This document shows, piece by piece, positions 47,099 to 56,754 of a stretch of 64,000 nt of DNA. The DNA lies in assembly GCF_015679185.1 (NCBI RefSeq), contig NZ_CP064939.1:2604001-2668000 (forward strand), written 5' to 3'. Numbering within the stretch: the stretch's first letter is position 1; each line of letters opens with the position of its first letter. The position numbers and the translations under genes were made by a program. The DNA is from Pedobacter endophyticus. Its GTDB lineage: Bacteria; Bacteroidota; Bacteroidia; Sphingobacteriales; Sphingobacteriaceae. The notes below the pieces were generated by a model. That model worked only from the letters and a program-made list of their open reading frames with translations. It was not told where the DNA came from and ran no database searches.

Positions 47099-48403
47099 AT
47101 GAAAAAAATCTGTTTAATTGCTTTCTCCCTGTTATCTATCAACTCTATTGCCCAGCAGTCTCCATTGCGATCGCAGGTTGCTAAAAAAGCCGATGCAATA
47201 GAACAAAAGGTAATTACGTGGAGGCGCGATTTTCACCAGCATCCCGAATTGGGCAATCAGGAAGTCAGAACTTCGGGTATTATTGCGCAACATTTAAAAT
47301 CACTCGGCATCGAGGTAACTACGGGCGTAGCCAAAACCGGCGTAGTAGGCATATTAAAGGGCGGAAAACCCGGCCCGGTTGTGGCGTTAAGAGCCGATAT
47401 GGATGGCCTGCCCGTTACCGAAAGGGTTGATGTTCCATTTGCATCGAAGGTAAAAACGCAATATAACGGACAAGAGGTCGGCGTAATGCATGCCTGCGGA
47501 CATGATAGCCATATGGCCATTTTAATGGGCGTTGCTGAGGTGCTGGCTTCAATGAAAAAGGACATTCCGGGCACTGTAAAATTTATATTCCAGCCGGCGG
47601 AAGAAAGTGTACCTCCAGGCGAAGAAGGCGGAGCAGAACTGATGGTTAAAGAGGGTGTTCTCGAAAACCCCAAGGTAGAAGCCATTTTCGGGCTACACAT
47701 CAACTCTCAAACTGAAGTGGGCAATGTAACCTATCGCCCCGGTGGTACAATGGCAGCGGTTAACGATATGAAAATTACAGTTACTGGCCGACAAGCGCAC
47801 GGGGCTTACCCCTGGAGCAGTGTCGACCCGATTGTTGTTTCAGCACAAATTGTAAACAGCCTCCAAACAATTGTTAGCAGAAACCTCAACGTTACCGAAA
47901 ATCCGGGGGTGGTAACCATTGGCGCTATAAATGGTGGCGTACGATCGAACATCATTCCCGAGAAAGTAGAAATGTTGGGCACAGTGCGCAATCTCAGTAA
48001 GGAAGATGAATTGATGTTTATCGACAGGATTAAAACTATTGTAACGAAAACTGCTGAGGCTGGGGGCGCAACAGCCGAAATCAAAATCCCTTATACGCAC
48101 CGCTATCCGGTAACTTTTAACAATCTTGCGTTAACAGAGAAAATGTTGCCCAGCATGCAAGCCACGGCAGGCACTGACCATGTGCTGTTAAAACCACCTG
48201 TAACCGGAGCCGAAGATTTCTCCTTTTACCAAGAAAAAGTTCCGGGTTTATTTGTGTTTTTAGGTGGAATGCCTAAAGGTAAAGACCCTGTGAAAGCGCC
48301 ATCGCACCATACACCAGATTTCTATCTGGACGAAAGCGGCTTTGTACTTGGTGTTAAATTGTTAGCTAATCTGACGCTTGATTACATGGCCATAAAAAAG
48401 TAG
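47099..48403 (+). CDS. M20 family amidohydrolase, exported
   Basis: 434 residues from MKKICLIAFSLLSINSIAQQ, a signal peptide; eight more codons are open upstream from a TTG. Metal ligands: ADMDGLPV, HACGHDSHMAILMG, QPAEE, and the late GAEDFSF. The closest groups are aminoacylases, hippurate hydrolases and carboxypeptidases that cleave N-acyl amino acids. The dimerisation domain (ITVTGRQAHGAYPWSSVDP) is intact. The substrate is unknown. Confidence 0.92.
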   Translation: MKKICLIAFSLLSINSIAQQSPLRSQVAKKADAIEQKVITWRRDFHQHPELGNQEVRTSGIIAQHLKSLGIEVTTGVAKTGVVGILKGGKPGPVVALRADMDGLPVTERVDVPFASKVKTQYNGQEVGVMHACGHDSHMAILMGVAEVLASMKKDIPGTVKFIFQPAEESVPPGEEGGAELMVKEGVLENPKVEAIFGLHINSQTEVGNVTYRPGGTMAAVNDMKITVTGRQAHGAYPWSSVDPIVVSAQIVNSLQTIVSRNLNVTENPGVVTIGAINGGVRSNIIPEKVEMLGTVRNLSKEDELMFIDRIKTIVTKTAEAGGATAEIKIPYTHRYPVTFNNLALTEKMLPSMQATAGTDHVLLKPPVTGAEDFSFYQEKVPGLFVFLGGMPKGKDPVKAPSHHTPDFYLDESGFVLGVKLLANLTLDYMAIKK

Positions 48404-48471
48404 TGACTCATTGTACGGCCTTCTATTTTACAAAGCAGCTATTTAATTCAACTCAACTCGTCGTAGCGTCT

Positions 48472-48616
48472 CCAATGCTATTAAGTTAAGCCCATCAGCT
48501 GTCAGTCTGAGCGGAGTCGAAGACCTTTTCTATAGGATTAAACAAAAAATATCTGTCCTTCGACTCCGCTCAGGATGACAATATTTTTTATTTAATCCTT
48601 AACTTAATAGCATTGG
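48472..48616. mobile_element. MITE-like element, family 2 (copy 2)
   Basis: 145 bases with perfect 19-bp inverted ends: CCAATGCTATTAAGTTAAG (48472-48490) and its exact complement at 48598-48616. The interior is another inverted repeat, gagcggagtcgaagac/gtccttcgactccgctc. The rest of 48404-48769 shows no gene. Confidence 0.78.
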
Positions 48617-48769
48617 TAGCGTTTCGCTACGACATGTATAGGATAGATTTCAACTTACTTATCGGCTCAAGGGGGCATTTATTTGTGTTCAAAGAGAATT
48701 CTGTATAGGCCCAAGCGAGATGCTTGCGCCAGATGAGCGTCAACAATAAAACAATTCAACAATCTTTAT

Positions 48770-48777
48770 TACATTTG
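48770..48777 (+). promoter_or_regulatory. -7 box (TACATTTG) 4 bases before prfB
   Basis: TAnnTTTG match ending 4 bases before the ATG at 48782, predicting a leaderless or nearly leaderless transcript. No clear -33. Confidence 0.5.
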
Positions 48778-48781
48778 CCAC

Positions 48782-49856
48782 ATGACTAAAGAACAGATTC
48801 AGGATTTAAGAGACAGAGTAACGTCTCTGAGGAGGCATCTTTGACGTCGATGAGCTACTTTACGCCATCCGCGAAGAGGAAAAATTAACCATGGCGCCCG
48901 ATTTCTGGGACGATCCAAAAAAAGCAGAAAAGATACTTGCCGAAATCAGTGCTAAAAAAAAATGGACTGATGGCTTTGCCGAAACCAATAGTGCCGTTGA
49001 AGATGCGGCGGTAATGTTCGAGTTTTTTCAATCGGGCGATGCGTCAGAAAGTGAGCTGCGAGAACAGTTCGATCTCGGCAAAGAGGCCGTTGAAGCATTG
49101 GAGCTCAGAAACATGCTGCGTACAAAGGAAGATCAACTTTCTGCTGTGGTACAGATTACCGCCGGCGCAGGTGGAACGGAAAGCTGCGACTGGGCGTATA
49201 TGCTCATGCGTATGTATTTGATGTGGGGCGAAAAAAATGGGTACCGAATTACTGAACAAGATAGCCAGGAGGGCGATATTGCCGGTATAAAATCGGTTAC
49301 ACTTCAATTTGACGGCGATTTTGCTTACGGTTACCTTAAAGGCGAAAATGGTGTGCACCGATTGGTACGCATTTCGCCATTCGATTCTAATGCCCGCAGG
49401 CATACTTCGTTTGCTTCCGTATATGTTTATCCGCTGGTTGATGATACCATCGAAATCGATATTAACCCTGCCGATATTGAGTTCGAAACTTTTAGGGCTG
49501 GCGGCGCTGGTGGGCAAAACGTAAACAAGGTAGAAACAGCAGTTCGCCTTTACCACAAACCATCGGGAATTATCATAAAAAACCAGGAATCGAGATCGCA
49601 GCTTCAAAACAAGGAAAATGCCATTCGGTTGTTGAAGTCGCAGTTGTACGAAATTGAGGAGCGCAAACGCAACGAAGCCATTGCTGCCGTTGAAGGTTCG
49701 AAGAAAAAGATAGAATGGGGATCGCAAATCAGGAGTTACGTGCTCGATGACCGACGTGTAAAAGATCATCGTACAAACTATCAAACATCCAACCCCGATG
49801 CGGTTTTGAATGGCGATATTGATGAATTTTTAAAGGCCTATTTGATGGAGTTTTAA
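48782..49856 (+). CDS. prfB: Peptide chain release factor 2 with programmed +1 frameshift
   Basis: Terminates translation at UGA and UAA. The first frame runs ATG at 48782 to an in-frame TGA at 48842 (20 codons). The ribosome must slip +1 at CTT-TGA-C and continue from 48843, giving about 357 residues. The frameshift site has the internal Shine-Dalgarno-like AGGAGG (48830-48835) and CTTTGAC, as in E. coli. RF2-specific SPF is in [15 protein letters not shown] and the GGQ loop in [14 protein letters not shown]. Reading from the internal ATG at 48891 would lose the N-terminus. Confidence 0.97.
48830..48845 (+). promoter_or_regulatory. prfB frameshift site
   Basis: AGGAGG, three spacer bases, then CTT TGA C. 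Low RF2 slows reading of the TGA and favours the +1 shift, so the protein controls its own synthesis. Confidence 0.95.
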
Positions 49857-49976
49857 GTATTCATTGTATTATCCTTATATTTGATTGTATAGCATTGAAT
49901 TTAGTTTTTTTGAAAATGAAAGGTCCTTTGTCAATGGAGGCTTTCAGCCCTGCTGCTAGCCTGTAGTCCCAATAAC

Positions 49977-50006
49977 ATAACAATCCGATCGCTATCGGAT
50001 TGTTAT
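49977..50006 (+). terminator. Hairpin after prfB
   Basis: Perfect 13-bp stem ataacaatccgat/atcggattgttat with loop cgct, about 120 bases after the stop. It is related to the TCCGATAGCTATCGGA palindromes. No T-run, so it may be a repeat rather than a terminator. Confidence 0.6.
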
Positions 50007-50132
50007 CGGGAGCTACTTGGCAACATCAGGTTTAGTTACAGCAACTTGATATCAAAATTGTCTCTCTAACAGCTATGTCTCATCAAAAGACAAGCAAATT
50101 GAAATACCATGCATCTCTATTATAGATTTCAA

Positions 50133-51047
50133 ATGATAAAACCAGCAGCATTCCTTATCCTATTTCTTATGGGTTTAAACATTTCTAAAGCACAAGAAGT
50201 TATCCCACTTTACCAGGGCGAAATTCCGGGAGCAAAGCCAACTCCGTCAAACTACGTCGAAAACATAGAAACGCGGGCAAACGGAACATTAAGCATCACT
50301 AAGGTTTCAATACCTACACTAACTGTTTTTGAAGCACCAAAAGATATCGCTAACGGATCGGCGATAATCATTTGTCCAGGTGGTGGCTATGGTGCATTGG
50401 CTTTCAGCCACGAAGGTATCGATGTTGCCAAAAGATTTAACGCCATTGGCATCAGCGCTTTTGTGTTAAAATATCGCTTGCCAAGCAACGAAATCATGAA
50501 CGACAAGACTTATGCGCTTTTGCAAGATGTACAGCAAGCCATTTATCTTGTTCGAAAAAATGCAAAAAAATACAAGGTAAAGTCAAATAAGGTAGGCATT
50601 ATGGGCTTTTCTGCAGGTGGGCATTTAGCCTCAACATTGATTGCGCACTACGATGACGTTCGGATTGCCAACCCCGAAAAAATTAAGCTGCGCCCTGATT
50701 TTGCAGCGCTGATTTATCCGGTAATTAGCTTCGAAGAATCGGTGCATACCGGAACAATGAAAAATTTACTAGGCCCAACCCCGCCCGACAGCTTAAAACA
50801 CTATTTTTCGGCAAATAAAAACGTAAACAAAAAATCACCTCCAACTTTTTTCGTGCATGCAAAAGATGATGCAACGGTACCGGTTGCAAACAGTATCGTA
50901 ATGCACGACGCCTTAAAACAAAACCATATAGACACCGACATCTACTTATACGAAAAAGGTGGCCATGGCTTTGGCTTGCACAATAAAACATCTGATGTAG
51001 ACTGGTTCAATCTCTTATCAGCGTGGTTAAAGACACAACGGTTTTAG
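50133..51047 (+). CDS. Exported alpha/beta hydrolase (BD-FAE / acetylesterase-like)
   Basis: 304 residues from MIKPAAFLILFLMG, a signal peptide; an in-frame ATG at 50109 would add eight residues before it. The oxyanion segment is IICPGGGYGALAFSHEG, the nucleophile elbow GFSAGGHLAS, the Asp in HAKDDATVPV and the His in GGHGFGLH. Such enzymes remove acetyl or feruloyl groups from plant polysaccharides or act as general esterases. No other carbohydrate gene is adjacent. Confidence 0.9.
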   Translation: MIKPAAFLILFLMGLNISKAQEVIPLYQGEIPGAKPTPSNYVENIETRANGTLSITKVSIPTLTVFEAPKDIANGSAIIICPGGGYGALAFSHEGIDVAKRFNAIGISAFVLKYRLPSNEIMNDKTYALLQDVQQAIYLVRKNAKKYKVKSNKVGIMGFSAGGHLASTLIAHYDDVRIANPEKIKLRPDFAALIYPVISFEESVHTGTMKNLLGPTPPDSLKHYFSANKNVNKKSPPTFFVHAKDDATVPVANSIVMHDALKQNHIDTDIYLYEKGGHGFGLHNKTSDVDWFNLLSAWLKTQRF

Positions 51048-51324
51048 CCTTGGTTAACTATCGGCAGCCCTGAAGTTTCGATTTGATGCCCGATAAATTA
51101 CCTTTCTTTAATAATTGTGTAATTTTCGCTTTCAAACTTAAACTTTGATGTTTGATAAAGAATGGCTATTTTGCGAATAATCATTATTTGCTAACGAGAT
51201 CAAAAACAGGATATTAACTCACTAACTTTGGAATAAAATAATTTATTCTCCTCCTTATTTGCTTTTTCTCTCTATCGAATTTCTGTTTTGGTTGGCACGT
51301 TTATCTTTTTGAATACAACCGAAT

Positions 51325-52128
51325 ATGAGCAAATTTTTAAATATTTTACTGGCCTTCTTTATAGCGGCAATAAGTTTTACCTGCAAGAAAGACAAGCCAG
51401 CTCCACCTGTTATTAACGGCGATTGCAAAATCAGTAGCATTCAACACTATGATGATAATAACCTGGACTTTACTGAAGTTTTTACTTATGATGGGAACAA
51501 AAGGCTTATTAAAGCATCGAAAGAGTCGGCAGATTTTAACATAGCTTATACAAGCGATAAAATAATTTTGACTCACAGTGATGGAGCCAAAACCGAACTT
51601 ACCTTGGATAATGACAAAGTAACCAGGGCTGATGATTCGGGGGGGCAGTATGAAACTTATCGATACAATGCGGAAGGATACTTAACCCAAATTAAGCACT
51701 TTTACAATGCTACCGTGTATGATGTTACTGACATTACCTATAATGGGGACAATCTTTCAACAGCGGTAAAGGTTGCTTTCGATCAGAGTAGAACAGTCAT
51801 TACTTATGAATACTCTACTGAATTGGCATCGTCTACGCTTTTTATCGCAGAGCCTCTTTATGCCGATTTGATTGGCCATTTTTTACCGGGAATCCCTTTT
51901 GGGAAGCAATCTAAAAATCTGAAGGTAAAGAGCAGAGAGACCTATATCGAAAATGATCCGATCAACACTTCTGAATCTGAAATCATTGCCACTTTCACTT
52001 ACGAAAAGGGCGCAACGGGCCATTACTCAGCAGTACATGGCAAGTTTAAAGAAATATACTCGATAGCTGGTCGAAAGCTTTCAGACTCATGGACAGAAAG
52101 AAAAGACATAACCTACGCCTGTGATTAA
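51325..52128 (+). CDS. Lipoprotein with YD-like repeats (DUF4595-like)
   Basis: 267 residues with a lipobox (ISFTCKKDKP). It has repeats such as VFTYDGNKRLIKAS and YRYNAEGYLTQIK, then LIGHFLPGIPFGKQSKNLKV. This makes it a shorter paralogue of the lipoprotein at 35209-36477. The role is unknown. Single gene. Confidence 0.82.
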   Translation: MSKFLNILLAFFIAAISFTCKKDKPAPPVINGDCKISSIQHYDDNNLDFTEVFTYDGNKRLIKASKESADFNIAYTSDKIILTHSDGAKTELTLDNDKVTRADDSGGQYETYRYNAEGYLTQIKHFYNATVYDVTDITYNGDNLSTAVKVAFDQSRTVITYEYSTELASSTLFIAEPLYADLIGHFLPGIPFGKQSKNLKVKSRETYIENDPINTSESEIIATFTYEKGATGHYSAVHGKFKEIYSIAGRKLSDSWTERKDITYACD

Positions 52129-52240
52129 TTAAAACCGCTCTCTGCTGAAGTTTAACAAAAAAAGAGAAATGCGTAATACATGGCGACGGATAAGAGCTAA
52201 GGTACAATTTGCCTGCTTATTCGTGTTTTAACATATATAA

Positions 52241-53137
52241 CTAAGGTTTTTCGCTTTCATATAACCTCCTTGTAGCCAAATCTTTTGCTTTATTATTCTT
52301 TTTGATGCCATACCTAATTGCAAAATAAAGACCAAAAGCTACCAAAATCAGCATCCATAAATTAGCAAGCGCCAATATAATTTCCTTAAAAATTGTCCAT
52401 CCGTTTACAATGCCCAGCCATAAGCGTTTACCAAAAGCTGGCCTATAATCGTAAATATGATCGTTGGCCACAACCATAGTTTTTATGGTATTATCCTGAT
52501 AAAAACTAAGCGTAATGGTGCTAAATTTCACGCGACTGTCGATCAATAAATTCTCGATCTTTTTATCAACGTAGTCATCCTTAATCAGCAGTGCAGTTTC
52601 TACATTCGGGCTTTTCTTGGTGGCCAATTTGTTGATGCGTGCCACTGCTTCTACCCTATTTTCGGCCTTCATTTTGTTAGACAAGAAAGCAATGCTCTGA
52701 TCATCCATTTTCATCGCCTGGTGATCAACAAAAACGGCCATTTTGGCGATGGTATTTGTAAACTCGTCTAGCTTTTCGGATGGAATTTTAGCCACAAGAT
52801 ATCCGTTCGTACGGTAAGAAGTGATTTCCTTTAACGAATCGACCGATTGCTTTACCTTATCGGTTGCTAAAATGGTGCTTTGGATAGAAAATTCGGCTAC
52901 AGTACCGCCCTGATTGTTGATGGTTTTGCTCAGCTGCTCTTTGGTATTTTGAACGTTTTTAACGCGGAACTGCATGTCTGCAGTCTTAATAATTTTTCCA
53001 GCGCTTGCGGCATCTGCGGCGGCGACTGTGTCGCTACTTAACTGATCAGTGTCGGCTATCGATCCGTATCTTTTTTCAGCATTGTCGCAGCCTAAAATAG
53101 TCGCAATTATGACTATAGCAATAATATTCCTTTTCAT
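52241..53137 (-). CDS. DUF4349 lipoprotein
   Basis: 298 residues with lipobox ATILGCDNAE. It carries the DUF4349 core: IIKTADMQFRVKNVQNTKEQ, then GYLVAKIPSEKLDEF, a coiled part, then a C-terminal membrane helix (LWMLILVAFGLYFAIRYG). The domain is thought to be periplasmic; the function is unknown. Single gene. Confidence 0.88.
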   Translation of the reverse strand: MKRNIIAIVIIATILGCDNAEKRYGSIADTDQLSSDTVAAADAASAGKIIKTADMQFRVKNVQNTKEQLSKTINNQGGTVAEFSIQSTILATDKVKQSVDSLKEITSYRTNGYLVAKIPSEKLDEFTNTIAKMAVFVDHQAMKMDDQSIAFLSNKMKAENRVEAVARINKLATKKSPNVETALLIKDDYVDKKIENLLIDSRVKFSTITLSFYQDNTIKTMVVANDHIYDYRPAFGKRLWLGIVNGWTIFKEIILALANLWMLILVAFGLYFAIRYGIKKNNKAKDLATRRLYESEKP

Positions 53138-53282
53138 GATTCAGTGGTTCTAAATGTATTATCATTTTAAAATATTATTCTAATGGCCATCAGAAATTGA
53201 GCGGTGTTGGTTAGCTTATTTCCGCTCTGTTTCCCTTTATACGAAAAATGTATTTAGGTAACCCTTGCTCGCCGTAAAACAA

Positions 53283-53318
53283 AAAAGCCAATTATGTTTT
53301 GCTACATAATTGGCTTTT
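53283..53318 (-). terminator. Terminator after the 72-residue membrane protein gene
   Basis: Perfect 14-bp stem aaaagccaattatg/cataattggctttt, loop ttttgcta, T-rich on the minus strand; 21 bases beyond the stop. Confidence 0.85.
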
Positions 53319-53338
53319 ATATTTAGAGAGAAATATGC

Positions 53339-53557
53339 TTATGCGTCTAAAATCTTAAACACTCCTTTAATAGAGATGATTGCACCTACGAAGAGAATAA
53401 TCCACGAGATTAACGACATTTGCCAAGAATCGTGGGCAAAGCGCAAGTAAGTACCAACCATGCAAACCAGTACACCAAAAATAATCAATCTGTAAATTCC
53501 TGGCTGGTTAGCCGTTTGCATACTTTCTGTATTGTGCTTTAATTCTTTGTTCTCCAT
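53339..53557 (-). CDS. Small two-helix membrane protein
   Basis: 72 residues with a polar N-terminus, then two hydrophobic helices (about 24-40 and 50-68). No family is recognised. A strong terminator directly after it and a plausible start support expression as its own unit, possibly after the HAD gene. Confidence 0.72.
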   Translation of the reverse strand: MENKELKHNTESMQTANQPGIYRLIIFGVLVCMVGTYLRFAHDSWQMSLISWIILFVGAIISIKGVFKILDA

Positions 53558-53614
53558 AATTTTTGTCTTTATGATGCAGCAAAAGTAATACTTATTAGCG
53601 AATATTTATAATAG

Positions 53615-54379
53615 TTAATAACTTTTTAATCGTTCTGAACGCTGTGTTGCCTTTTGTTTATCGTTTAACTTTTCTCCTTGATACAAAGGCTTTTCCCAAT
53701 CGCCATACATCGGGTTGGGCAGTACAATAAATTTGGTACCAAAAAGCGCCTGACTGTTCGCAACCTGCTTATTGGTATCTTTTCCCTCGCGATAAAAAAC
53801 GTTAGCGAAATCGCTCAGATTGTCTCCGCAGAGCATCAAAATATCATGAGTTTGTGCTATTTTCTGACGGCGTGACTCTTTGTCTGAAGTTCCTTTAGAA
53901 ACCAATAAGTGGGCCTCATCGGCGAAAGGGAAACCAAACGCCTTCAGATTTTTTAAGGTTGCCGAATAATCCTTCTCATCACGATTACTGAGATAAAAGG
54001 TTTCAATATTTTTTGTAGCTGCAAACTTTAAAAAAGACAAAGCACCCGGTACGGTATCTGCCTTGGCGAGGCTTGTCCATTCCGTCCAGTCCTTCGCATC
54101 AAAGCTTAATCCCTTTTTAATTTCATGGCCTTGAAACGGAGAGTTGTCTAAAACAGTTTCGTCAATATCAACGATTATACAGTTGGGCTTACGGCTGGTA
54201 TCGGCCCATAACGCTTCTTTTAGTGATAAACGGGCAAAGTTGTATGCCTGAAAGCACAATGCCCGGTACTCGCCCGAAGTCTGCTGCCAAAGCACCGCAT
54301 TGGTATAGTCGCGGGCAGGAGATTGTGCCTTTATTAAAAACGGGGTGAAGATTAGGGCGAAAAACAGGTATTTTCTCAT
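53615..54379 (-). CDS. HAD-family acid phosphatase (lipoprotein e(P4)/class C type)
   Basis: 254 residues with a signal peptide (cut near IKAQ). HAD motif I is IVDIDETVLDNSP, motif II is TFYLSNRDEK-like (IETFYLSNRDEKD) and the acidic motif IV is LCGDNLSDFANV. The YRALCFQAYNFARLSL region matches the e(P4) 5'-nucleotidase family, which in other bacteria frees nucleosides from NMN and nucleotides at the cell surface. No clear lipobox is present here, so it may be periplasmic. Confidence 0.92.
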   Translation of the reverse strand: MRKYLFFALIFTPFLIKAQSPARDYTNAVLWQQTSGEYRALCFQAYNFARLSLKEALWADTSRKPNCIIVDIDETVLDNSPFQGHEIKKGLSFDAKDWTEWTSLAKADTVPGALSFLKFAATKNIETFYLSNRDEKDYSATLKNLKAFGFPFADEAHLLVSKGTSDKESRRQKIAQTHDILMLCGDNLSDFANVFYREGKDTNKQVANSQALFGTKFIVLPNPMYGDWEKPLYQGEKLNDKQKATQRSERLKSY

Positions 54380-54548
54380 GAAGTTGAATTAAATGGTAAA
54401 GATAGAAACTCGGGCCGAGGATAGTATTAATTATATGATTAAAGTGGGCGGCAATACTTAATTGGTAGGCGATTCAAATCCGCCTGCTACTATTTATTTA
54501 GTTAATTATTTTATTTATATTTAAAAACACACAAAAAATAAACTAATT

Positions 54549-55247
54549 ATGAAACCTAGAAACTTAATCGGCCTACTCATGGTCGTGTGCTTAGCGGCAT
54601 GCAAGAAAGGGGGTACAAAACCTGAACCTGTAAATCCTTTAGAATTACTCAGCGATTCGGCATCTTTCCTTATTAATGGACGAACATATAATGCTCTTGC
54701 TATTGAAAAAAGAGGCACATTAACCACTCAATCAAATCTTAAAATCACATCTGGAATAAACTATAATTATGAGTTAGTGGGCGACAAGGACTCAATTCTC
54801 TTTGTTAGGGAGTATGATATTAGAGCGAGCTATACTAAAATAGCTGTTTCATTTATTAAGATTTACCATAATGATGAAACGGTATACGGAGAAGAAAATA
54901 ATGGGGGATATTTATATTACCCAAAAAATAAGACAGAAATATTTGCGCCGGGCCTTTATAAATATTCGACAGATTTCTTCAGGAAAAATTCCACATCTGG
55001 GATTGCATTTACACTTATCAATCAGCAGGGTGTGTTTAAATCTTATGGGCAATCGGATTTAGGGAAGCCGGCCTCGGTTACTCAGGAAGACCAAAGGGAG
55101 TCGAAGTTTGAAATAATCAGCCTTAGAAAACGTAAAGCCGATTATCTATTAGAGGCAAGGTTTAATTTAACTGTCTTCGACGAAAATAAAAAACCGTTGA
55201 AAATAGACAACGGTTACATGAGAATGGGTGTACTGCCAAATCAGTAG
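54549..55247 (+). CDS. Lipoprotein, unknown function
   Basis: 232 residues with lipobox LAACKKGG. The body is beta-rich with many Tyr and Lys; I recognise no family. It is divergent from the HAD gene and followed by a dispersed-repeat block. Confidence 0.75.
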   Translation: MKPRNLIGLLMVVCLAACKKGGTKPEPVNPLELLSDSASFLINGRTYNALAIEKRGTLTTQSNLKITSGINYNYELVGDKDSILFVREYDIRASYTKIAVSFIKIYHNDETVYGEENNGGYLYYPKNKTEIFAPGLYKYSTDFFRKNSTSGIAFTLINQQGVFKSYGQSDLGKPASVTQEDQRESKFEIISLRKRKADYLLEARFNLTVFDENKKPLKIDNGYMRMGVLPNQ

Positions 55248-55364
55248 CGGTTGTAAGTGAATAGAGAAAGCGGTCAAGATTTCTTTTGTTACTAAGCATA
55301 GCGGAATGCTCAGAAGGGCCATTGTGTAGCCTAACCATTCCGTCACGCTGAGCTTTGATTTATT

Positions 55365-55570
55365 GCATAAAATCAGTATGATTGACGTTTTAAAGGGGCC
55401 GTCATTGCGCCAAAAGGGCTACGTTATAGCGACGGCCGAGGCAATCTGCTCTGATCAAACAATATTTCGCAAAGACGGAAATAAAAACGTCACCCTAGCT
55501 TGATTCAGCATCTTTCACGCTTGACGTTTATGCCAGGAGGATCCTGATCCCGTACGTACGGGACAGGATG
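55365..55570. repeat. Composite dispersed repeat block
   Basis: ataaaatcagtatgattgac, a gacgttttaaagg/ccgtcattg module, ccaaaagggctacgttatag, gcaatctgctctg and a final palindromic gatcccgtacgtacgggaca. The modules follow those at 34,660-34,815. No gene is seen between 55248 and 55782. Confidence 0.7.
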
Positions 55571-55710
55571 ACGACGGTTGATACAGAATATCAAATAGAA
55601 AAACAAAAAGAAGCACCTTAATATCGGGCTCAGTTGATACACTGCCCGCTCGCTTTTATCTGGCCTTGCACCCGATAGCTTTTGGATAGCGAAAAAAAGA
55701 AAACAAAAAA

Positions 55711-55732
55711 CCCATTTCTGTAAAGAAATGGG
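55711..55732 (-). terminator. Terminator of the atp operon
   Basis: Stem cccatttct/agaaatggg with loop gtaa and a T-run on the minus strand, about 50 bases after the atpG stop. Confidence 0.85.
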
Positions 55733-55782
55733 CTTTGTATGTATTTAAAATGCAAACTCAAGCTGAGTACTGCAAACTAACT

Positions 55783-56676
55783 TTATCCGTTCAATGCTGC
55801 TGCACCACTTACAATTTCCGTTAATTCGGTTGTAATGGCTGCCTGACGGGCCTGGTTGTACGAAAGTTTTAAGGCTTTTAATAACTCACCAGCGTTTTCA
55901 GTTGCTTTATCCATCGATGTCATTCGGGCGCCGTGCTCAGATGCGTGAGAATCTAATACTGCTTTATATAATTGAATTTTGATCGATTTCGGAATTAACT
56001 GTTCAACAATCTCCTCTTGCGATGGCTCAAGAATATAATCTACATTGGCCGACTTTTTATCAGTCTTCACATCTGCGTTCTCTTCTGCTTTAGGCAACGG
56101 AAGCAATTGCTCTGTGGTAATAAATTGTACTGCTGCGTTTCTAAAACGGTTGTAAACTACCTCTACCCGATCAAACTCACCTTTAGCAAAGCCAGCCATT
56201 ATGGCGTCGGTAATTTTGGTTACGTTTTCGAAAGTCAAAGCAGAAAAGATTTCATTATTGTTACCAATAACATTGTATTTACGCTTTTCGTAAAAATCCT
56301 GCGTTTTTTTACCAATCGAAATGATACTTACATTACCATTTTTTAATTGTTCGCTATATTTTTCGGCAATTAAATTGTTGGCCGCTTTAATTACGTTCAT
56401 GTTAAAAGCACCAGCTAACCCACGGTTTGAAGATACTGTAACAATTAAAACCTTATTGGGCTCACGCTCTTGAATAAAAGGCGATGAAGAACCCTCTAAA
56501 CTTGCCGAAAGATTCGCTAAAATCTCCTTTAACTTAGTTGCATAAGGGCGCAAAGCGATAATTGCATTGGTGGCACGTTTCAACTTTGCAGCCGAAACCA
56601 TTTTCATAGCTTTGGTAATCTGTTGTGTTGATTGTACCGATGCAATCCGGTTTCTTACTTCTTTTAAATTAGCCAT
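55783..56676 (-). CDS. atpG: ATP synthase gamma subunit
   Basis: 297 residues. Central rotor stalk of F1. N-terminal helix MANLKEVRNRIASVQSTQQITKAMKMV and C-terminal NAGELLKALKLSYNQARQAAITTELTEIVSGAAA are both intact; these form the coiled coil inside the alpha3-beta3 ring. An insertion with KAEENADVKTDKKSANVD (about 205-225) is longer than in E. coli. Last gene of the operon. Confidence 0.96.
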   Translation of the reverse strand: MANLKEVRNRIASVQSTQQITKAMKMVSAAKLKRATNAIIALRPYATKLKEILANLSASLEGSSSPFIQEREPNKVLIVTVSSNRGLAGAFNMNVIKAANNLIAEKYSEQLKNGNVSIISIGKKTQDFYEKRKYNVIGNNNEIFSALTFENVTKITDAIMAGFAKGEFDRVEVVYNRFRNAAVQFITTEQLLPLPKAEENADVKTDKKSANVDYILEPSQEEIVEQLIPKSIKIQLYKAVLDSHASEHGARMTSMDKATENAGELLKALKLSYNQARQAAITTELTEIVSGAAALNG

Positions 56677-56686
56677 TTTTTATTAT

Positions 56687-56752
56687 AGTCTTCAGTCATA
56701 AGTCCTAAGTCCAAAGTCGACTCGCGACTCCAGACTTAAGACTTTGGACTAA
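56687..56752. repeat. agtc/gact quasi-palindrome in the atpA-atpG spacer
   Basis: agtcctaagtccaaagtc on one side and gacttaagactttggact on the other form an imperfect hairpin that almost fills the 78-base spacer. The words are those of the tRNA spacers. Confidence 0.78.
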
Positions 56753-56754
56753 AA

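Noticed and set aside
49044..49784. 246-codon minus-strand frame over prfB
   Set aside because: Shadow of prfB, whose motifs (SPF, GGQ) fix the coding strand.
48891..49856. prfB as a frame starting at 48891
   Set aside because: The programmed frameshift site and upstream frame are clear, so this ATG is internal.
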